From NCBI RefSeq assembly GCF_014117325.1, contig NZ_CP059732.1, forward strand, positions 8,789,065-8,853,064: a stretch of DNA of 64,000 nt. The letters are read 5' to 3'. This document shows positions 35,451-43,598 of this stretch, piece by piece. The translations under genes and the position numbers were made by a program. How positions within the stretch are numbered: position 1 is the first letter of the stretch; each line of letters opens with the position of its first letter. This DNA is from Spirosoma foliorum. GTDB lineage: Bacteria > Bacteroidota > Bacteroidia > Cytophagales > Spirosomataceae. The notes below the pieces were generated by a model. It did not search any database and was not told the DNA's origin. It was given only the letters and a program-made list of their open reading frames with translations.

Positions 35451-37232
35451 TTACAACTTGCCAGTAGTTATCTTTTTGTCTAAATCAGGACCCGCTCCAC
35501 CTTTTGCTTTCGCCTGTTTCCACTGTTCGACCGCCTTGTCGGGTTGGCCAAGCTGGTAAAGAACATCGCCATAGTGTTCAATAATTGTACCACTAACGTT
35601 GGCCGGATCGGCGAGAGCTTTCTCCAGGTATTGCTTGGCTTTAGCGTAATCCTTTGACACATAGAGTATCCAGGCGTAGGTGTCCAGATAGGTCGCGTTG
35701 GTCGGGTGCCGTTCAATGAGCTTTTGGGCCAACTGCAAGGCGCGAGGCAGATTCTCTTTCCGTAAGGATAAAAAATAGCTGTAGTTATTGAGAACGTGAT
35801 CGTTGATAGGGTCTACTTTCAGAACCGCTTCGTACGACTCGTCGGACTTGGCGTGATCGCCAATCCCGTTGTAAGCATCGCCTAACTGGGCGTCGATTTC
35901 TTTTCGGAGATCATTGTTAGAGGTAGCTGCCAGGAGCTTTCGGCTCTCTTCGAGTGCGTCGACGGCTTGCTGATATTTTCGTTTATACAGATTGGCCGTT
36001 CCATTGGAATACCAGAACAATCCTTGTGTGGGGAATACCTCAAGCGCTTTTTCGGTGTGTGCCAATAAGCTATCTACCTGTTGCAATTCGCCGTCTAATT
36101 GGATCAAAGCGCCCCATACTTCATACACCGAGCCATCGAGTCGGGCCGCTTTGGCGTAGGCGTCGCGGGCTTCTGCTTTCTTGCCTTGCTGTGTCAATAA
36201 ATTGGCGAGCATGACTTGAGTTTTGGGGTCGTTGGGCGAGGTTTTGGCCAAGTTCTGTACCATAGCCAGCGCATCCTGCCGAGCGGTCGTGTTTTCACCC
36301 GTCATGCCCACGTAACTTGATAGAATCCGGGCTTTCAAACCCGCTTCAAGATTTGGGTTGGCCAACACCTGATTCAGCTCTTTCGTTACGCGATCCATAT
36401 CGCCTTTCTTGCGATAAATATCGGCCAATAGCACGTGTGCCTGAGGAAGGTCAGCGTTTAGTTTAAGGGCTCGATCAATCCAGCCAATAGCCTGATCGCC
36501 CCGATCGTTGGCAATAAGTAGCTCGGCCCCTTCGAGGAGGTAATCAGGATCGGAAGGTTCCGAGGCCACTAATTTTTCGGCTTCTTCAACAGCCTTATCA
36601 ATCTTGTTCTGCTTTAAATAAATCCGTTGTTTCTGACGAACGATTTCCTCATTTAGTCCCAACTCTCGCTCTACTTTATTGTAGGCATCCAGCGCCTTAT
36701 CAGGTTTATCGTTGAATAAGTAGATCGCGGCTAGCTCTACGCCATATTCAGCGTTTTCTGGTCCTTTTTTCAGGAGTTTTTCGTAAAGTTCTTCGGCTTC
36801 TACGTATCGTTTTTGCTTGACGTATAATTCGGCAAGCAAAAGGGAGTAAAACTTGTTTTGATTATCGATCGTATACGCTTTTGTAGCATGAGGAATGGCT
36901 TCCGTAACTTTTCCGGCCTTTAAGTATGCGTTGGCCATCGAATACTGGGCAGCCGCATTGGCAGGGTCTTTCTGAAGTACTTTTGTAAACTGCGTGATGG
37001 CCTTTGTCGGTTCGTCGGTCATCAGATAGCGCATTCCCTCCGTAAACTGAGTTTCGGCTTCTATGCGGGTTGTGGTTGTCGATCCAACCTTTGCAAGCGA
37101 TGTGTCAGGAACGGCTTTTTCACGTCGACGCTGCGCTGACGCTGGTGTCAGCGTCAGCCAAATAACCAGCCCAAGAGTACCAATCCACACGATCAGGAAC
37201 TGGTTAGAGAAAAATTTGTATAACGTTTTCAT
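35451..37232 (-). CDS. tetratricopeptide-repeat protein
   Basis: A 593-residue exported protein. The start at 37232 (MKTLYKFFSNQFLIVW) gives a signal peptide ending ASAQ. About 12-14 TPR units follow with the usual Gly/Ala/Tyr/Pro spacing (AAAQYSMANAYLKAGKVTEAI; NAYNGIGDHAKSDESYEAVL). The C-terminal basic tail ends GPDLDKKITTGKL. TPRs bind partner proteins, so this is probably a periplasmic scaffold. It is first in the operon TPR - DUF4292 - EnvC-like. Its upstream gap (37233-37563) holds an imperfect inverted repeat and no clear promoter. Confidence 0.85.
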   Translation of the reverse strand: MKTLYKFFSNQFLIVWIGTLGLVIWLTLTPASAQRRREKAVPDTSLAKVGSTTTTRIEAETQFTEGMRYLMTDEPTKAITQFTKVLQKDPANAAAQYSMANAYLKAGKVTEAIPHATKAYTIDNQNKFYSLLLAELYVKQKRYVEAEELYEKLLKKGPENAEYGVELAAIYLFNDKPDKALDAYNKVERELGLNEEIVRQKQRIYLKQNKIDKAVEEAEKLVASEPSDPDYLLEGAELLIANDRGDQAIGWIDRALKLNADLPQAHVLLADIYRKKGDMDRVTKELNQVLANPNLEAGLKARILSSYVGMTGENTTARQDALAMVQNLAKTSPNDPKTQVMLANLLTQQGKKAEARDAYAKAARLDGSVYEVWGALIQLDGELQQVDSLLAHTEKALEVFPTQGLFWYSNGTANLYKRKYQQAVDALEESRKLLAATSNNDLRKEIDAQLGDAYNGIGDHAKSDESYEAVLKVDPINDHVLNNYSYFLSLRKENLPRALQLAQKLIERHPTNATYLDTYAWILYVSKDYAKAKQYLEKALADPANVSGTIIEHYGDVLYQLGQPDKAVEQWKQAKAKGGAGPDLDKKITTGKL

Positions 37233-37349
37233 GCTGGTCTGCGAATAGACGAACTTACTTACCAAAACGCGGCCTATCCCGTTCTATTGCGGCTTTGGTT
37301 GAAGTAAGCCCCTTAGACAAAGGTAGTTCAAAATGACGGAATGATTAAC

Positions 37350-37414
37350 AAGGAGCTCAGAGCGTGGGGCGCGGAGTAAAGAATGGGCTTTCTAGCGCCC
37401 TGCTCCGAGCTCCT
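37350..37414. repeat. imperfect intergenic inverted repeat
   Basis: AAGGAGCTC.GAGC on the left pairs with GCTCCGAGCTCCTT on the right in the 331-bp gap 37233-37563 between the divergent TPR and ohr genes. The rest of the gap holds nothing I recognise. Confidence 0.55.
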
Positions 37415-37563
37415 TTCCCCTTACTTCCTGCAAATACTTTGCCTTAATCGAGTAAGACTTGCTAAATATACTAGAAGAAAGCCTTACGTAATTGATAACT
37501 TTTCAAGGAGGGGCGAGTTATCAACTGGCTAGTAGCACTGTTAAAAAATCAAAAATCGTACAC

Positions 37564-37977
37564 ATGGAAACCCTGTATACTGCCACCGTAAGTAATGTCG
37601 GCGGGCGCGAAGGTGATGTAAAATCACTTGATGGTATTTTAGAACTGGATATTAAACGCCCTGTTGAAATGCATGGCGAAGGAGGAAAGCCCAATCCTGA
37701 AATGTTGTTTGCCGCTGCTTATAGCTCCTGCTATAATGGGGCACTGATGGCCGTAGCCGACCGTCGAAAAATTATTCTGCCCGAGCATGCCGTGGAGGTG
37801 AGCATTTCGCTCAATAAAGACGGCAACAATATGTTTCTATCGGGAAAGATTGTGGTGAAAGCACCGGGTATGGACCATGACCAACTACAACAACTAGCCG
37901 AATCAGCCCATATCGTCTGCCCTTACTCGAAAGCCGTGAAGGGAAATATGGATATGAAGATTGAGGTGCTGGTGTAG
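37564..37977 (+). CDS. Ohr-type organic hydroperoxide resistance protein (OsmC family)
   Basis: A 137-residue thiol peroxidase of the Ohr/OsmC family. The two redox cysteines are in FAAAYSSCYNGAL (Cys at about 56) and HIVCPYSKAV (Cys at about 119), the Ohr spacing. NPEMLFAAAYSSC and SLNKDGNNMFLSG are family landmarks. The start at 37564 (METLYTATVSN) is chosen because the N-terminus then matches family length; an earlier frame start adds 24 residues without similarity. It reduces organic hydroperoxides with lipoylated or thiol reductants. An OhrR-like regulator is not adjacent. Confidence 0.9.
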   Translation: METLYTATVSNVGGREGDVKSLDGILELDIKRPVEMHGEGGKPNPEMLFAAAYSSCYNGALMAVADRRKIILPEHAVEVSISLNKDGNNMFLSGKIVVKAPGMDHDQLQQLAESAHIVCPYSKAVKGNMDMKIEVLV

Positions 37978-38025
37978 ATAGGTAGTACTAGAAGCGAGGA
38001 GTTAGGACCGGGCCGCCGGAGCGGA

Positions 38026-38068
38026 GAGAATGGCTGACGCATCTAGTTTTTAAGCGTCAGCCATTCTC
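38026..38068. repeat. intergenic inverted repeat with GCTGACGC core
   Basis: Arms 38026-38040 and 38054-38068 (GAGAATGGCTGACGC and complement) are perfect over 15 bp; a looser outer pairing reaches 38003-38075, interrupted on the left by GGGCCGCCGG. The core word GCTGACGC recurs in other repeats. Confidence 0.75.
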
Positions 38069-38086
38069 GCTCCTAATACTGTCTGT

Positions 38087-38386
38087 CTAACTCACCGCAT
38101 CGTAAATCTGCACACGCTGCCAGAGGTGAGCACATTTATCAACGAAGGCCAGATGAACAGGATGTGTCTGATAAACATCATGAGCGGCCTGGTCGGCGAA
38201 AACCAATGTTAGCGCAAAATCATAGCTGTGGTCAATAACCGGCCGACGCGTTTCGGCAGGCGTGCCGATGTAAACGGTCGTGATTTCGGTTACGGCTTTC
38301 AGTGTTTCGAGACCGGCACGAAGTGCCGTATGGTCGTCCTGACTTTCGGGATGATGAAGCCAGAAAAAAACGGTATGAACAAACAT
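38087..38386 (-). CDS. Dabb-family (stress-responsive A/B barrel) protein
   Basis: A 99-residue single-domain ferredoxin-like alpha/beta barrel of the Dabb family. Landmarks: VHTVFFWLHHPE at the N-terminus, then YDFALTLVFADQAAHDVYQTHPVHLAFVDKC. Members form dimers and act in stress responses or as small catalytic barrels; no catalytic residue set can be assigned. Alone between the ohr gene and the XRE regulator. Confidence 0.78.
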   Translation of the reverse strand: MFVHTVFFWLHHPESQDDHTALRAGLETLKAVTEITTVYIGTPAETRRPVIDHSYDFALTLVFADQAAHDVYQTHPVHLAFVDKCAHLWQRVQIYDAVS

Positions 38387-38477
38387 AATATCGGTTGATA
38401 GGGTTTTTAAACTGAGCCGTAAAAGTAAGCATACTTTCCGGTAACCCTAAACGAGGAGGTCATTCGCTCCTTATCTG

Positions 38478-38753
38478 CTAGCTCACATCGCCACGCCCCA
38501 GTAATTTTTCGGCAAAATGCTCACCCGCTATCAGCTTTCGGATGATGTCGATATCGTCATCGTTCAGTAGATCGCCAAGGCTTAGTTGGTATATATTAGC
38601 GAGCTCTTCCAATTTATTAATAGAAGGTTGAGTTTGCCCACTTTCCCATTTGCAATAAGCAGGTTGGGTCATTCCGATGTTAAACGCAATATACTCCTGC
38701 GAATACCCAAACAACTGACGTAACCGACGAAGCTTTTCCGATAGTACTGGCAT
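38478..38753 (-). CDS. XRE-family helix-turn-helix regulator
   Basis: A 91-residue DNA-binding protein. Residues 7-62 are a Cro/C1-type HTH: LRQLFGYSQEYIAFNIGMTQPAYCKWESGQTQPSINKLEE region with recognition helix at TQPAYCKWE. The short C-terminal tail (DDIDIIRKLIAGEHFAEKLL) may form a dimerisation helix. It is divergent from the three double-glycine precursor genes, which makes it a possible regulator of that locus. Three GGTTAT half-sites in the 369-bp gap could be its target, though nothing here proves it. Confidence 0.82.
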   Translation of the reverse strand: MPVLSEKLRRLRQLFGYSQEYIAFNIGMTQPAYCKWESGQTQPSINKLEELANIYQLSLGDLLNDDDIDIIRKLIAGEHFAEKLLGRGDVS

Positions 38754-39122
38754 AGTTCACTAATTTATGGATCAACTTATACTAAAAGAGTAACGGATCT
38801 CATCATAAGCAAAGGGTATTCTATTGTTGGTCGGTAGATAAACTTACGGCTACTACTATAAGTTTAGATTTATTTTTTGTGTCTATTTCTTAAAATAATC
38901 CTGTATTCGGCAATTATTGTTTTACAAATCCCTGGTTATTAGATTATAACCGGTAGCTATATTTTTATAATAATCGGTTATCAGGTCGGGCGCTCCCGTC
39001 CCCCAACTTTGTCCCAAGCAAACGGCAATACGTTTGGCAGGTCATAAAGACAAGCTGTATTCCCTTTGTTTAGCGGTCGCCGAAAAGCTAACAGAGTAGG
39101 CATTATTAACTTATATATCGTT
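38754..39122. promoter_or_regulatory. regulatory region upstream of the precursor peptides
   Basis: A 369-bp A/T-rich gap. GTTGGTCGGT at 38826-38835 matches 9 of 10 positions of the repeated element upstream of the histidine kinase. GGTTAT at 38934-38939, ATAACC at 38946-38951 and GGTTAT at 38976-38981 are two inverted and one repeated half-site. No exact TAnnTTTG box was found, so the promoter position is not fixed. Confidence 0.45.
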
Positions 39123-39365
39123 ATGAAAACCTTAGATTTTGTTAACCTCGGAGTTGAAGAATTGACGAATCAGGAAATGATCAACAATCATGGTGGTGGC
39201 GACAGTACCAGTTTGTTAAACATCGGATCAATTGCGATTGGCGATCTGGTGGATCTCAGCGGTAATAGTTTATTTAATGGTAACTATGCTTTGTTCAGTG
39301 GCAACAGCACTGACGTAAGCCCAAGTACGGGAACTGGTTTTAGCTTTAGTACAAGCCGCTCATAA
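39123..39365 (+). CDS. double-glycine leader precursor peptide 1
   Basis: An 80-residue peptide. The N-terminal ~25 residues form a bacteriocin-type leader (FVNLGVEELTNQEM..NHGG) with hydrophobics at -15, -12 and -7 relative to the GG pair and acid residues between them. The remaining ~55-residue core is rich in Ser, Gly, Asn and Thr and lacks Cys, with a central NSLFNGNYALFSGNST segment and an STGTG tail. It is the first of three paralogues starting exactly 320 bp apart, upstream of an HlyD adaptor and a C39 exporter. The ATG at 39123 (ATCGTTATG context) is common to all three copies. Core activity is unknown. Confidence 0.78.
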   Translation: MKTLDFVNLGVEELTNQEMINNHGGGDSTSLLNIGSIAIGDLVDLSGNSLFNGNYALFSGNSTDVSPSTGTGFSFSTSRS

Positions 39366-39442
39366 CCAATAAATTTAGTCGAAGTAAGCCGAAAGAATTA
39401 ACGTTCAAGTCGGTAATCGTTCACTTAAATTTTAATATCGTT

Positions 39443-39685
39443 ATGAAAACGTTCGATCTTGCTACTCTCGGTGTTGAGGAGCTAACCAGTCAGGAAATGA
39501 GCAGTAACCACGGTGGTGGCGATAGTTTCACATTATTAAACATTGGCGCGATTACAATCGGTAATCTGGTTAATGTTAATGGAAATAGCCTCTTCGATGG
39601 TAATTATGCGTTGTTCAGCGGAAACGGGACTGATGTCAGTCCAAGCACAGGAACAAGTATAGGCTTTAGTTCAAGCCAGTCATAA
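39443..39685 (+). CDS. double-glycine leader precursor peptide 2
   Basis: An 80-residue paralogue of the preceding peptide. The leader (DLATLGVEELTSQEM..NHGG) is nearly the same; the core differs at about a third of positions and keeps NSLF.GNYALFSGN and TDVSPSTGTS. The sequence before the start, GTTCACTTAAATTTTAATAT, is shared with the third copy, so the whole transcription/translation unit was duplicated. It has no Cys or obvious modification motif. A signal-like, bacteriocin-like or adhesive role is possible; no immunity protein was recognised. Confidence 0.78.
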   Translation: MKTFDLATLGVEELTSQEMSSNHGGGDSFTLLNIGAITIGNLVNVNGNSLFDGNYALFSGNGTDVSPSTGTSIGFSSSQS

Positions 39686-39762
39686 TCGGGTAAATTGATT
39701 GAAGTAAGCCGATTTTGTTCGTAATCGAATCGGTAATTGTTCACTTAAATTTTAATATCGTT

Positions 39763-40005
39763 ATGAAAACGTTCGATTTTGCTACCCTCGGTGTTGAGGA
39801 GCTAACCAGTCAGGAAATGATTAATAATCATGGTGGTGGCGATAGCACCAGCATTGGAAATATAGGTTCAATACTCATCGCTGATCTGGTCGATGTGAGT
39901 GGAAATAGTTTGTTTAATGGTGACAGTGCCCTGTTCAGTGGTAACAGCACCAGTGCCAATCCTGTAACGAGCACGCTGTTTAACTTCAGTTCGCTCAGTT
40001 CATAG
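39763..40005 (+). CDS. double-glycine leader precursor peptide 3
   Basis: The third 80-residue paralogue. Its leader matches copies 1 and 2 (DFATLGVEELTSQEM..NHGG). The core is the most diverged: the NYALFSGN segment reads DSALFSGNST, and the tail has the Val-Thr-Ser-Thr-Leu-Phe-Asn pattern. The longer upstream frame (from 39715) is rejected because the shared leader begins at 39763. A hairpin follows before the HlyD gene. Confidence 0.76.
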   Translation: MKTFDFATLGVEELTSQEMINNHGGGDSTSIGNIGSILIADLVDVSGNSLFNGDSALFSGNSTSANPVTSTLFNFSSLSS

Positions 40006-40054
40006 ACGTTTGAATTGAGCGAAATCAACAGGCTCAATCAGGAAGAATAAGTAG

Positions 40055-40124
40055 CAGGGATTTTGCCCGTTGGAACAGAAAGCCATTTCTTTTTTTCTGT
40101 CTCAGGGGCGAAATCCCTGTTTTT
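40055..40124 (+). terminator. attenuator-like hairpin between precursors and exporter
   Basis: CAGGGATTTTGCCC (40055-40068) pairs with GGGCGAAATCCCTG (40106-40119) at 13 of 14 positions, enclosing an inner ACAGAAA/TTTCTGT stem, and is followed by T5. Partial termination here would make precursor mRNA more abundant than exporter mRNA. Confidence 0.65.
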
Positions 40125-40164
40125 GGGTTATACGTAGATAGTATTCAATACACTCAACGCAACG

Positions 40165-41352
40165 ATGAACGAATCTGAATTCTCCTATGGCCTAGTCACT
40201 TACCTGCCCAGGGTTAGTGTGCGGAGCCAGATTATTTATACAACGGTTCTGGGCGTTATCCTGCTTACGGTACTGGCCTTACCGTTTATATATGTTGATG
40301 TGTCGGTGCAGGCAAATGGGCTAGTTCGGCCTGTTGCGGAACGTAGCGAAGTGAAAGCCACAGCCGGGGCAGTCGTTGAGAAAGTAATGGTGCGGGAATG
40401 GGAGCCTGTTCGCAAAGGACAGCCGCTTTTTCAATTGCGGTCCGATGCATTAGATACCAAAAAGCAGCTGGTAGATAATCAAATTGCCGAAAAAGCCGCA
40501 TTTGTTCGTGATCTGGACCAGTTAACGACTAAATCCTGGAAAGTCGTCAATGGATTAGCCGCTCCCCTTTATCGACAGGAGTATAACCAGTTTCGGGCTA
40601 TTGTCGAAGAAAGTTGGAATTTGCAGGAAAAGCGAAAACGGGAACTTCAAACGGCACAACTACTCTACTCGCAAAAAGCAATTGCACGACTTGAATACGA
40701 AGATGCGCTTTATGCGCACAAGGCTTCTCTGGCACGATATAACACGCTCGTTGAACAACAACGAAGTGACTGGCAGACCGATCTGACACAGGTTCGGCGT
40801 GATTTAGCCAACTTGGAATCGGATGCCAAACAACTGCATGAAGAGCAGGAATTGTACATACTAAAAGCCCCGACTGGTGGTACGGCTAGTCAGTTAGCTG
40901 GACGATATGCGGGTAGTTATGTGCAACCGGGCGATGTGCTGGCCGTTGTTTCTCCAGACTCTACTCTAATCGTCGAAGCCTACGTTCCCTCGAAAGATAT
41001 TGGTTTGCTAAAGCCCGGTCAGCCAGTACGATTACAGGTCGACGCGTTCAATTATAACCAATGGGGTTTGCTGACGGGGCGTGTAATGGATATTGCGAAT
41101 GACTTTACAACGACGAATGGCGAGCCAGTTTTTAAAGTTCGGTGCCAGCTGGATAAGCCATACCTGAGTTTACAAAACGGTTATCAGGGTCGTTTGAAGA
41201 AAGGAATGACGGTTCAGACTCGCTTTCAGGTTGCCCGTCGTTCGTTGTTTCAGTTGCTTTACGACAAAGCCGATGATTGGCTAAACCCGGCTGTGAGTAA
41301 TCCCAAAACGGCTACAGCAAGCTCGCAGAAGGAGGGCGGCAGCTCCATATGA
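40165..41352 (+). CDS. HlyD-family secretion adaptor for peptide export
   Basis: A 395-residue membrane fusion protein. One transmembrane helix at about 23-45 (IIYTTVLGVILLTVLALPFIY) follows a cytoplasmic tail. The N-terminal lipoyl half (VKATAGAVVEKVMVREWEPVRKGQ) and a coiled coil (about 85-225) precede the second lipoyl half (YILKAPTGGTASQLAGRYAG) and beta-barrel (AYVPSKDIGLLKPGQPVRLQ). It follows the precursors and overlaps the next micro-ORF by ATGA, so it is part of the exporter operon and would link the C39 ABC transporter to an outer-membrane channel. Confidence 0.88.
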   Translation: MNESEFSYGLVTYLPRVSVRSQIIYTTVLGVILLTVLALPFIYVDVSVQANGLVRPVAERSEVKATAGAVVEKVMVREWEPVRKGQPLFQLRSDALDTKKQLVDNQIAEKAAFVRDLDQLTTKSWKVVNGLAAPLYRQEYNQFRAIVEESWNLQEKRKRELQTAQLLYSQKAIARLEYEDALYAHKASLARYNTLVEQQRSDWQTDLTQVRRDLANLESDAKQLHEEQELYILKAPTGGTASQLAGRYAGSYVQPGDVLAVVSPDSTLIVEAYVPSKDIGLLKPGQPVRLQVDAFNYNQWGLLTGRVMDIANDFTTTNGEPVFKVRCQLDKPYLSLQNGYQGRLKKGMTVQTRFQVARRSLFQLLYDKADDWLNPAVSNPKTATASSQKEGGSSI

Positions 41353-41423
41353 ATTCAGTAACTGAAGAGAAAAAAACAACAGCGTTGGACTGTTGGAACG
41401 CGTTCGGGAGTGGTTCGCTATGA
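41349..41423 (+). CDS. 24-codon micro-ORF bridging HlyD and the ABC exporter
   Basis: A 24-residue frame (MNSVTEEKKTTALDCW...FGSGSL). Its ATG overlaps the HlyD stop (ATGA at 41349) and its own stop TGA overlaps the exporter ATG (ATGA at 41420), so ribosomes could pass from HlyD to the exporter through it. Whether the peptide is functional, or is only a coupling device, cannot be told from sequence. Confidence 0.45.
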   Translation: MNSVTEEKKTTALDCWNAFGSGSL

Positions 41424-43589
41424 AGAGTATTAGTGCCCGAACAAAAGTCAAACAACGCGACATCACCGATTGTGGAGCGGCTTGTCTGGCATCGGTAGCG
41501 GCTTATTACCGATTGTTATTGCCAGTTGCGAGAATTCGCCAACTGGCTGCCACCGACCAGAAAGGGACCACTGTATTGGGGATGGTCGAAGCGGCTCAGA
41601 AGCTGGGATTTCAGGCGAAAGGTGTAAAAGCGCCATTTGAAAGTCTATCGAAAATCCCTCAGCCGACGATTGCCCACGTCACGATCCGCAACAGTCAATT
41701 GCAACACTATGTGGTCATTTACCGGATTACCGACCAGAGGATTACGGTCATGGACCCCGCCGATGGGAAAATGCATCACCTATCGCCCACCGAGTTCAAA
41801 GAGGTTTGGACGGGCCTATTGGTCTTATTGATACCCGACGAAACATTTAAGGTTGGTGATCAGAAAGTGCCTGTGTTGCAACGATTCTGGCAACTGATGC
41901 AGCCTCACCGGGCCGTTTTGTTTCAAGCTCTGTTTGGCGCGTTGATCTACACAATTTTAGGCTTGTCTTCGGCCATTTATATTCAGAAAATTGTCGATAA
42001 TGTACTGGTCAACGGGAATCGTAACCTGCTGAATCTGCTCAGCGTGGTGATGATTGGTCTATTGATTCTGCAAATTTTCATCAATGCCACCAAGAGCTTT
42101 TTCAATCTGAAAACCGGCCAGCGAATTGATGCCGCGCTGATTTTAGGCTATTACAAACACCTCATGACATTGCCGCAATCGTTTTTCGACACGATGCGGG
42201 TGGGGGGAGGTGATTTCGCGGGTAAATGATGCCGTTAAAATCCGGTCGTTTGTTAATGACATTGCGCTTGGGCTGCTCGTTAATGTGCTGATCGTGTTCT
42301 TTTCGTTTGGGCTGATGTTTACCTATTACTGGAAACTCGCCCTGATTCTGGTGTTGGTGGTGCCATTTTATGCCGCTATTTACTGGGCCATGAACCGATT
42401 CAACCAGCGATACCAACGGAAGCTGATGGAGAACTCCGCCGACCTCGAAGCGCAACTGGTTGAATCGTTGAATGCCATGCCAACCATTAAACGGTTCGGC
42501 CTGGAACAGTTTGCGAGCCAAAAAACAGAAACCCGCTTTGTGGCTCTCCTGCAAACGATTTTTCAAACGGGCAGCGCGGGTATCTATGCGGGCAATGCAT
42601 CGGAGTTTGTGACCCGACTGTTCACCATTATTTTACTCTGGACGGGTGCTGGCTACGTACTTCAGAATGACTTGACACCGGGAGAACTACTTTCGTTTTA
42701 TGCGCTTATTGGCTATTTCACGGGCCCTGCTGCCAGTTTGATTGGCTCAAACCGGAGTATTCAGGAAGCCCTGATTGCCGCCGACCGTTTGTTTGAAATT
42801 ATGGATCTCGATCGCGAATCGAATGAGAACAAAGTTCAGTTACAGCCTGCTATGGTTGGTCCGATTCGATTCCAGAACGTGACCTTTCGCTACGGTACAC
42901 GAGCTACTGTTTTCGAGGATTTAGTGCTGACCATGCCGAAAGGAAAAATTACAGCTGTGGTCGGGGAAAGTGGATCGGGAAAATCAACGTTGATGTCACT
43001 GGTACAGGGGTTGTATCCGCTGCAAAGCGGCACTATTTTCATTGGTGACTACGACATAAAACACCTGCATCCTGATAGTCTGCGGCAGGTCGTCAGTGTG
43101 GTGCCGCAGAAAATTGATCTATTTGCGGGCAATGTCATTGAAAATATTGCCATCGGGGAAGATGAACCTGATATGCAGCGTCTTCTCATTATTTGTGATC
43201 AGCTAGGTATCACCGATTTCATCGAACGAATGCCGAACGGATTTAAAACCTATTTGGGCGAAAATGGAGCGACGCTATCTGGTGGACAAAAGCAGCGGCT
43301 AGCCATTGCCCGTGCCCTTTATCGACAACCCGAAGTCCTGATTCTGGACGAAGCAACCTCCGCCTTGGACTCGTTGTCGGAACAATTTGTACAACGCACT
43401 GTACAGCAGTTACGGAAAGAGGGCAAAACGATTATCATCATTGCCCACCGGCTCAGCACTGTTCGGAAGGCGGATAAAATAGTTGTATTGGAACATGGGC
43501 GAGTTATTGAAGAAGGAAAACACGTTGAGCTGATCAAAAATGGAAAGGCTTATTCGCAGTTCTGGCAGCAGCAGACCGAGGTCGTTTAG
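41420..43589 (+). pseudogene. C39-peptidase-containing ABC exporter, one frameshift in a G6 run
   Basis: A peptide exporter that cuts double-glycine leaders and pumps the core across the inner membrane. The C39 peptidase domain has Cys18 (DITDCGAACLAS), His96 (LQHYVVIYR) and Asp112 (VMDPADG). The membrane domain follows. Reading frame 41420-42229 ends just after the G6 tract at 42202-42207; removing one G restores the usual VGEVISRVNDAVKIRSF and joins it to frame 42210-43589. That second part has Walker A GESGSGKST, signature LSGGQKQRLAIARAL and Walker B LILDEATSALD. The restored protein is about 722 residues. The frameshift could be phase variation, decay, or a sequencing error; everything else is intact. 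Confidence 0.85.
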
Positions 43590-43598
43590 AGAATTCAA

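Noticed and set aside
39123..40005. CRISPR-like or satellite repeat
   Set aside because: The 320-bp units encode three leader peptides with codon-level similarity, and there are no short direct repeats with spacers.
41393..43589. Two separate genes for the ABC exporter
   Set aside because: The protein blocks join end to end when one G is removed, and no start signal precedes the second part.
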